This document shows positions 56,895 through 64,000 of a stretch of 64,000 nucleotides of DNA, piece by piece. The translations under genes were made by a program, and so were the position numbers. Source of the DNA: Nemophila menziesii (lineage: Eukaryota; Streptophyta; Magnoliopsida; Boraginales; Hydrophyllaceae). The stretch spans positions 806,001 to 870,000 of the forward strand of contig JARWIR010000043.1 of assembly GCA_029959085.1 (NCBI GenBank). The letters run 5' to 3'. The notes beneath the pieces are model-generated. The model was not told where the DNA came from. It did not search any database and was given only the letters and a program-made list of their open reading frames with translations. Every line of letters begins with the position of its first letter. Position 1 is the first letter of the stretch.

Positions 56895-58255
56895 TTATAA
56901 GTTCAAATTAGAAAAAAAAAAAATTTAAAGCCACTTTTTAATTTTATGGTTGGGTTTTTGATTTTTTTTACCCTTTGTTCGTAATGGGTACGGACCCATC
57001 ACGTATTTTACATTCATTCCTAGGTGGGTACGGACCCGCGGCGTTTTTACATCATTTTTTAAGTTGCTTATTTCATTTTCTTAAGTTCAATTTCTTCTGG
57101 GGCTGCACCCATAATAGACAAAAACAATACCAAATTGTTTACAACCCAACACTGTTATTGGGTCTGGCCTCAACATGAACGACATCTATACTAGGTCTGG
57201 CCCCATCACCAACAAAATCAGAAACAAATTCGAATGTATTAGCAATCAAACTATTCGATTAAACAACAACATCAATTATCCATACTATCTGAAACAAAAG
57301 AAAAGGAAAGTGCAACTGAATGAAAAATAATCAAATAACAATTCAGAAATGGTAACAATCAAACTTTTCGATTAAACAACAACAACAATTATCCACACTG
57401 TCTGAAACAAAAGAAAGAAAAGTGCAGCGGATTGAAAAAGCATCAAAAAACAATTCATAAATGGTCTCCACGGGGTTGTACAAAAGGTGTGCTTCACGGG
57501 GTTGGACCCATCATGAGATGGGGCTTCATGGGGCTGGCCCATGGTGGTTTTTGCTTGCGCTGGACCAACTAACGGGGCCAGACCATGGTGGTTTATCAGA
57601 ACTTCATGGGGTTGTACCCACGACTTGATTTTCCTTCGACTCTACCACGATGAGGCTGGCCAATGTTTCGAATTGAGCAACACTTGCAGCGATGGGAAGG
57701 GAGGTTTATCAGAACTGAACCAAGGGGTGCAGAGCGGCTTGTGTTATGGGTCGGCTTGGTTCGAAGGTGAGTGGATCTCAGAGTTGGTAGTGAAGAGGAT
57801 GGTGGTGGTGATGGTGGTGCGAATCGGAGCGGCGACTGCTGCTAATGAAGATGGTGGGTGGTAATGGTGTTGAGGGGGCTGCTGTTGATGAAGATGGCGG
57901 GTGGTAATGGTGTTGAGGATAGTGGATTTGGTGGTGGGTTGTTCAGATATCTCAGAAAGGGAATGGTAGGGTAGGTGGGTGATTATCTTGATAGTGATGT
58001 AGATGAAGAGGGGCTCGACAGGGTGGTGGAAGGTGGAGTGATAATGGTGATGGTGATGAAGAGGGTGGCAAATCTCTTGAGCAGGGGAGCGGCGACGAAG
58101 AAAGGAGGGGGATACAGAGAGAGAGATGGGATAAAGAGGGTATGGGGGTTTGGTTTATAATGGTTCGATGATTTAGTTTTGCTTTTTTCACTGTGACTAA
58201 TAGGGTAGTGGGGGCTTTTTGGGCTTTTTACCCCATTTAGTTGGCCTTCTAAGTG
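56895..58255 (-). repeat. Dispersed Pro/His-codon-rich repeat, copy 3 (inverted)
   Basis: In reverse complement it follows the layout of copies 1 and 2: GGCCAACTAAATGGGGTAAA leader (58250), CT-rich leader, the CACCACC block (57780-58080), ~35-bp units with CATGGGGTTGTACCC/CACGGGGTTG (57475-57640), GGGTACGGACCC (about 56985 and 57026), and GTGGCTTTAAATTTT at the other end. Non-coding; the Gly- and Val-rich frames come from the repeat. Confidence 0.5.
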
Positions 58256-58478
58256 ATAGTTAGAATTATGCTTTATAATATGAAGTGGTATATGCTTTGG
58301 GCCTTAAAAGATTAATGCCCCTTACATTTATGTTTGGAGTAATGGTATATAACATCCAAATTTGTATAATTTAATATTTACAATCTTACATATACTATCA
58401 CTTCATTTTGTAGTATCAATGGTATAATTTTGGATAATATGTATAATTACTTTAAAAAAATAAAAAATGTTATGCATA

Positions 58479-58481
58479 CTC

Positions 58482-58561
<80 letters not shown>
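58479..58561. repeat. (CT)n microsatellite
   Basis: About 40 uninterrupted CT units. Confidence 0.97.
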
Positions 58562-58566
<5 letters not shown>

Positions 58567-59580
58567 GTAAGTTGTATTTTCGATTCCTGGAATCGTATTG
58601 TAATCGTATTTCATTTTACTGTAATAGTTAGTTTACTCAAAAACGGTTTTTGTTTATTTATTTTTTGGAAAACCATTTCTGTTTTGTCAAAACCGGTGAT
58701 TATTATAATCACAAAACCCATCGGTGGCCTCCCAACAATTTGATTAGTAGTAATTCCTCTTTGCCTATTGTATGAGCCATCCAAATTCTGCTAAATAAAG
58801 TTAGACTGAATCACAATGTGTTTGTGGCTTTTTTTGGTATTGATTTGATTAATGACATCATCCTAAAACGGGCAGAGCAACATTAATTTTGACCAGTCGT
58901 TCAAACGTAAGGGTTCAAAATTGTTGTACAAAGTACTATTTGTTGCACGAATTGCGGTTTACTATTGTTGATGGTGTAACAGTATTGATGATGGTAGAGA
59001 ATGAATATCGTTCTAGAAAGAACTGGAGAAAGGATTGAGAGATTTTTACTTGTATCAAACCCCATTTGATTTATCGATGTGGAATTGAATGGTGAATCGA
59101 AGAGGAGGAGAGAGTCAATGGTGCTGGTGGCGTAGATTGAGAAGCAGATGTTGGGATACGTAGATTAAGAAACAGATATTGAGGACTTGGCATGTATAGC
59201 CTTGGTTATGCATGTTGGGTGGCAACGAAGCTACCTTCGACATTTTATATCCATAAAGATTCAAAATTACTGTGTATTATAGACTATTTTTCTAACTTTG
59301 TATGTTACTACAAATTTGTATGTTGTAATAGAATTTCTTTTGGTTCAGTATTTTAGGTTCTTGGATAGTTTATTTTTTATGGCGTATCAGTATTGGTGAA
59401 GAAGATAAGTTAAGGTTTACACAAAAAATTTAAAAATGGTTTTTGAAAATAATAAATAAAAAATCCAACACATTTTACTAACATGGAAAAATTGAGTTCA
59501 AAATTGTCTACGTGGCACTAATGTGACATTTATGTGGCACTGACTAACAAAAATGAAAAAAATGTCAACAGTGTCACAAA
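58562..59580. other. Intergenic, no gene identified
   Basis: AT-rich, with one slightly GC-richer patch (59040-59240: GAAGAGGAGGAGAGAGTCAA) that shows no frame of interest. Confidence 0.4.
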
Positions 59581-59582
59581 AG

Positions 59583-60470
59583 TATGGGTGAGCATGATTT
59601 AATTTGTTTCGATTTTGGTCAAAACCAGAACAGTACCAAATATTTTGGTTTTTTATAATTTAAAAACCAAATCAACCGGTTTATATTTGGTTCCACATTT
59701 AGTTTTTTATTCTGAATTGGTTCGTTTCTGCTTCGCTTCGAATTCGGATGCTTGGACAATAATCCTTGTCAGTCTATTTCTTGAATTACATTGTCTAATA
59801 GCGATTAATATGTAATACAATTATGCTACTATTATTTACACATTGTGGACTATTAATATATCAACTAAAAAAATACATATGTTCTAACAACAATTATCTT
59901 AGTGCCCGTTTGGAAGTGCTTTTTTGAAAAAGCACTTAAAAGTGCTTTTAGCATTTTAAAAGATTTTTTTGACTTTGAAAAGCACTTTTTTGAGAAGCAC
60001 CTATTAGGTGCTTCTTAAAAAAAGCACTTAAAATAATTTTAGATTTCAAAATTATTTTTAATAATTTTTTAAAATTTTGAATTTTATTCTAAAAGCGCTT
60101 TTTTACTCTAAAATAAGCACTTCCAAACGGGCCCTTAATTTACAATACTAAATAAATTTATAAATTTAAAACTATTAAATCTGAATTCATACCAATCATG
60201 ATTAATAAAATCAATCAAATAATGGATACTTACTAATTTAATCTTAAGTGATATAAAAAAGTTCTCACTAATAGCACCGCCTAATGGTAAAGCAAAAATT
60301 ACGCATAGTTGATAAATTCTCACATTTCCTATATTTTGCGTAGTAAACCGAACCGAACCAAAAAATTCAGATTTTGAAAAATAGAGGATCGAACCATTCA
60401 GTTTTTTAGTTCTGGGTTTTCCAATTTTTCGGTCCGGATAGGTTCTCTGGTTCTCATTTTCTCAGCCCTA
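59583..60470. mobile_element. hAT-like element, degenerate, with nested MITE
   Basis: ATGGGTGAGCATGATTTAA at the left and TTTTCTCAGCCCTA at the right are terminal candidates. The flanks ACAAAAGT and ACAAAAAG match 6 of 8 with one further shiftable base. The interior repeats FACC-type phrases (AACCGAACC, GGTTCG) like those in the 9693 family. The 59902-60134 MITE lies inside. Confidence 0.4.
59902..60134. mobile_element. Tourist-like MITE (family A), best copy
   Basis: Perfect terminal repeats GTGCCCGTTTGGAAGTGC and GCACTTCCAAACGGGCCC (first base apart) with a TTA duplication on both sides (59899-59901 and 60135-60137). 233 bp, and the whole element can fold as a hairpin through repeated AAAAGCACTT phrases. 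Confidence 0.92.
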
Positions 60471-61120
60471 ACAAAAAGCGAAAGATAAGGGCCATTTCGA
60501 ATCTTTTGATAGATCAGGGTCCATGATAGCAATTTTCTATAAGTCAAAGGGCCACCCATATGTTTTTTTTTCTTTTACATATGTGAAAGATAATGTTGAT
60601 ACAAACATTGTAAATATTAGGTCGAGCGGTCTGGTTCAGCTCCGGCTTGGGATAAGACCAACGAAACCTAATAGTTCGATTTTTAGCCGTGTTCTACCGA
60701 ACTAGACAATTTAAGTTGGTTTCCTTTCATCAATTTTTCATTCAGTTTTGGTAATGCGTTTATTTCGGTATTTGCTCGGTCCCTTCGATTTTGGGTGCTT
60801 GAACCAATGGGCAGACATTTTATTAAAAACCAAATGTTCAATTTTATCCAAATTCTTGAAATACACATACTAAATGGGTTACTAATTTATTTTATATGTA
60901 ACCCGTGACAATATACACGTTTTAGTGAACAATTAATTAACCATTTATGTTATAATTTAAAAAATAATAATTACAAAATCAAATAAATACATAAAATTAA
61001 TGTACCATTTTTGATTTCATGCCCACAAAAAGTTCATCGTATAGTAAACAACGTTTTGGGACGGTTAGTTTTTTCACTTTTTTTTTTGTTCGAAGTTTTT
61101 TCACTTTTTGGTACGTTTTA
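60471..61120. other. Intergenic, no gene identified
   Basis: AT-rich with a GC-richer patch (60600-60720) and no coding frame of note. Confidence 0.4.
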
Positions 61121-61122
61121 GT

Positions 61123-61696
61123 GTTCTAAAACAAGGCCGCCTAGCCGACTAGGCGCTCCGCTTAGGCGTTCCAAGGTGCGATCCGCCTAGAATTTCTCTC
61201 GAAGGTGGCTCGAAGGTTCGTCTACGCATAATCTAATTAATAAACTACCCAATCAGATTAATGGGTTGCCTAACGTGAACACTACCTAGCATGCTAGCCC
61301 ATAAATAAGTAATTCAATCTAATCCAACCCAATACATAAGAAAAATACAAAGAAAAACTACTAAGGTTAGAGTTTGAACGCGCGAGAAAATTAAGAAGGT
61401 AAGATTTTTTAAATTTCAAGTCTAGAATTCTTGAATTTGACATTTTTAGTTGAATAATAATGAATTATTATTATTTTATTATATAATATATGATATTTAT
61501 GTTAAATTGATTTACTTTAAATATATTAAGATGTAAATGTTATTCAGATCATTATATTAGTCATATATATTTAATATAAATTAATAAAGAAACCGCCTAG
61601 GCAAAGAGCGCCTAAATTCCGACTAATAGGCCGCCTAACCATCTAGGCGCTCGAAGGTGGCCGACCGCCCTAGTACCGCCTAGCGCCTTTTAGAAC
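61123..61696. repeat. Repeat with CTAGGCGC inverted ends
   Basis: The left end GTTCTAAAACAAGGCCGCC and the complement of the right end GTTCTAAAAGGCGC form inverted repeats. The subterminal regions repeat GCCGCCTA and CTAGGCGCTC at both sides around an AT-rich middle. A flanking duplication (ACGTTTTAG against GCGTTTTAT) is only suggestive. Non-coding DNA-transposon type. Confidence 0.55.
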
Positions 61697-62133
61697 CATG
61701 CGTTTTATCATAAGAAAACTAAAGGAAACGAGCTTTTTCGGTTTTTTAAAACGTTTATATACTAAAACCAATGTATTTCTGATTTTTTATTTTCAGGTTT
61801 CTTAGGAAATACAGTGTCATCGTTGGGAAATTCTTAGGTACACCACACACCACAATACTGACCATAGTTTTAGTATTATTTTAATATGTTAATCTTTTTT
61901 TTTTTTTTTTTTGATAACATGTTAACTTATACTCCATAAAGTTGTTTGGAGAAGGAAATAGGTTTTATCATGATTTTTTTTAACACGTTTTATCATGTTT
62001 CATTGTATTTCTTTTTTAATATAAAAATTGATTCATTGTTTTTCAACATTTACTTTTCTTTTCCTTTTTTTGTTCGGAAATTTTTCGTCGGTTGCATATT
62101 TTAATTTTAATTTTAAAATTTATTATTTATTTA

Positions 62134-62363
62134 ATACCCGTTTGGGATTGATCATTTTAGAGACAAAAGCTTTTATTAATTAAATTTTAATATTTATAAA
62201 AAATATAAAAATATACTTTGACATCAAAAAACACTTTAAGTAATTTTTATAATAATCACTTGCCTAATGCTTTTTCTAAAAATGATTTTAAGAGTTTAGA
62301 GTATTATTAGGAATCTAAAATCATTTCAAATGAATATTTTAAAAAGCAATCTCAAACATGCTC
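62134..62363. mobile_element. Tourist-like MITE (family A) inside the MULE
   Basis: The ends ATACCCGTTTGGGATTG and CAATCTCAAACATGCTC pair, with TTA duplications (62131-62133 and 62364-62366). Confidence 0.7.
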
Positions 62364-62410
62364 TTAATATTTGAAATGCAACATCGGAAACGAAAATCAA
62401 ATTAGAATAC

Positions 62411-62640
62411 TAGGGCCCCGTTTGGTTCGTGAAAATAAAGGATGTTTTCTGTTTTCATTCTCTATATTTTTCAAAATGCTAATAAAAACGTGTTTGGCTA
62501 AAGAAAATGAAAACAATTTCCTGGAAAATAAAATGAAAACATGCTCATATTAGAGAATGTCAAATTGACATTTTCCACATTTTCTTTGTAAAATGAGAAG
62601 TAAGATGGAAAACGTTTTCTTATAATTAATGGCAGTTCTG
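62411..62640. repeat. MITE-like repeat (family B) inside the MULE
   Basis: Begins TAGGGCCCCGTTTGGTTCGT and has GAAAATGAAAAC/TTTTCCTGGAAAATAAAATG phrases, matching 14275-14475 in reverse. The right border is not clear. Confidence 0.45.
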
Positions 62641-63435
62641 TAAATAAATAGAAAACTCAAAAACACGGTGGCTATTTAGTAATTATTATAAACTTTATAT
62701 CATTATATATACTATTCTATTCCTCCATAAGAAACCCTCAAGCAAACCCACACATTTCAAATTTTTCCAATTTCGATTCGATTTTTTCGGAAAAACTGGA
62801 TATCAGAACTTCAAAATTTCGAAACATTAAAAATCTGTTCCTAAATCGAAAGTTTCGAATCGAAAAAATCATAAATCATAAATTTCGGATCCGAGTTCGA
62901 CCCCTAATTATATTAGTCATCAGCATGTCTTTAAATATTTTTTTCATGGTATTTAATATTTTAAAGTCATCGATGACAAATTTCGATTTTGGAACAAATT
63001 TTTAATGTTTCGAAACAATTTTGATTTCCGATTTTATAAAAAAATCAAATCAGAATTGGAACTACAAAATAAATTTCTTAACCAATTTTTTGATTCGATT
63101 TTTGTTTTTTATTTGTATTTTTGATTTATTTTTCCGATTTTATATTATGAATATTAAATAAATAATAATTTTTACAACCAGAAATTTTGAAAAGTTTCAG
63201 AAAAAAAAGTAAATATTGAGAAAAAATGAAACATTTTTTGTATGTTCGAAAAAAAAAATGAAACACGATAAAACCCATTTTGTTCTCCAATTTTATGGAG
63301 TATAAGTTAAGCTATATAGGTTACTAACATATTATTCCAAAAAAAAAAAGAGAAAAAGTTAACATATAAAAATAAGACTAAAACTATGGTCAGTATTGTG
63401 GTGTATGGTGTACATAAGAATTTCCCGTCATCGTT

Positions 63436-64000
63436 ACATAAGGAATTTGAGGATAAAACCCATAAGGTATTTACTTGACTTGTAACTTGTCTTTCGAACA
63501 AAAAAGAAAAAAAAAGACTTGTAACTTGTCAGTATCGTATAGTCACGTCGTATTTTCTCGGATTTATATGGTCCCTATGTATGGTCTGTCTTTATATCAC
63601 AACCCTGAATATTCTGTTAGTACTAATGTATTCTGTATACAAACAAAAAAAGCATTTATGTTATATGAAGAAAAGGCCACAATTCGCTGTATGTAATATC
63701 TATTCCTACAAAGACAGCCAGCCCACTTGATATAAAATCATTAGGTCCAAATCTAATTTATGTTACCCATCAAGTGGTGTGTGTGAGAGAACATGATCAT
63801 TTTTTCTTTAAATAGTTGAAAACACTACATACATACTAAAATATATAAACATATTTACGACCTCAAAAACAAATTAAAAAAATAAATAATTGTTTAAAAT
63901 TAACGACGATAACTTAAAATATAGAGAAATATAATTTTGTATTATTATTCAGTGGAATTCAGAATGGTTACAATATAATATGAATATCGAACTATATATA
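63436..64000. other. Intergenic to window end, nothing identified
   Basis: No reading frame, RNA gene or repeat border seen. Confidence 0.4.

Larger units (their letters stand above)
61825..63426. mobile_element. MULE with ~200-bp terminal inverted repeats
   Basis: A perfect 9-bp duplication GTCATCGTT (61816-61824 and 63427-63435) flanks ends reading inward GGGAAATTCTTAGGTACACC and GGGAAATTCTTATGTACACC. The TIRs (61825-62035 and 63215-63426) share ACACCACAATACTGACCATA and TTTTATGGAGTATAAGTTAA. The interior contains two MITEs and AT-rich sequence with no transposase and no clear captured gene. Confidence 0.92.

Overview
The window is nuclear DNA of a flowering plant, most likely a eudicot. 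It is AT-rich, with spliced genes (GT-AG introns), plant gene families and dense layers of transposable elements. I can reconstruct only three host protein genes with confidence. They are TAF13 (3646-5161, + strand, 5 exons, 128 aa), the ER luminal J-protein ERdj3B (5458-7136, - strand, 7 exons, 354 aa), which converges on TAF13, and an R2R3-MYB of the flavonol-regulator subgroup 7 (55105-56259, + strand, 3 exons, 328 aa). Nearly everything else is mobile or repetitive.

Layout. 1-3.4 kb: a MITE, a solo Sirevirus-like LTR (419-1886, TSD GTAAC) and a Pro/His-codon-rich dispersed repeat. 3.6-7.1 kb: TAF13 and ERdj3B. 7.9-9.4 kb: a Pack-MULE with ~350-bp terminal inverted repeats, a 9-bp TSD and a captured piece of a PPR gene. 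9.7-10.6 kb: a hAT-type element. 11.1-14.2 kb: two elements filled with tandem short palindromes. 14.8-19.1 kb: a LINE RNase H relic and nested LTRs. 19.8-26.1 kb: a full-length L1-type LINE with a perfect 16-bp TSD, a nearly intact ORF1 and an intact 1405-aa ORF2. 26.4-34 kb: a solo LTR, a second copy of the Pro/His-rich repeat, LINE 3' ends, MITEs, a second hAT copy and a MULE with a 9-bp TSD. 34.7-39.4 kb: a very large array of ~21-bp units interrupted by an LTR-like insert and a LINE 3' end. 40.3-47.9 kb: one decayed Ty1/copia element with short LTRs, PBS, PPT and TSD CAAAT, carrying nested hAT, LTR and Harbinger insertions. 48.2-51.1 kb: a small palindromic-repeat element, a possible mitochondrial insert and a 1.55-kb poly(A) retroposon without an obvious ORF. 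51.2-54.4 kb: a PIF/Harbinger element that keeps only its Myb-like ORF1. 55.1-56.3 kb: the MYB gene. 56.9-63.4 kb: a third, inverted copy of the Pro/His-rich repeat, microsatellites, Tourist-like MITEs, and further hAT-like and MULE elements.

The most unusual signal is a shared architecture. Several unrelated-looking non-autonomous elements, three of them with 9-bp target duplications, have interiors built of tandem copies of short near-perfect palindromes, and each element has its own palindromic word. This does not match a standard class I can name. All family calls come from reading motifs in the sequence; no database search was possible.
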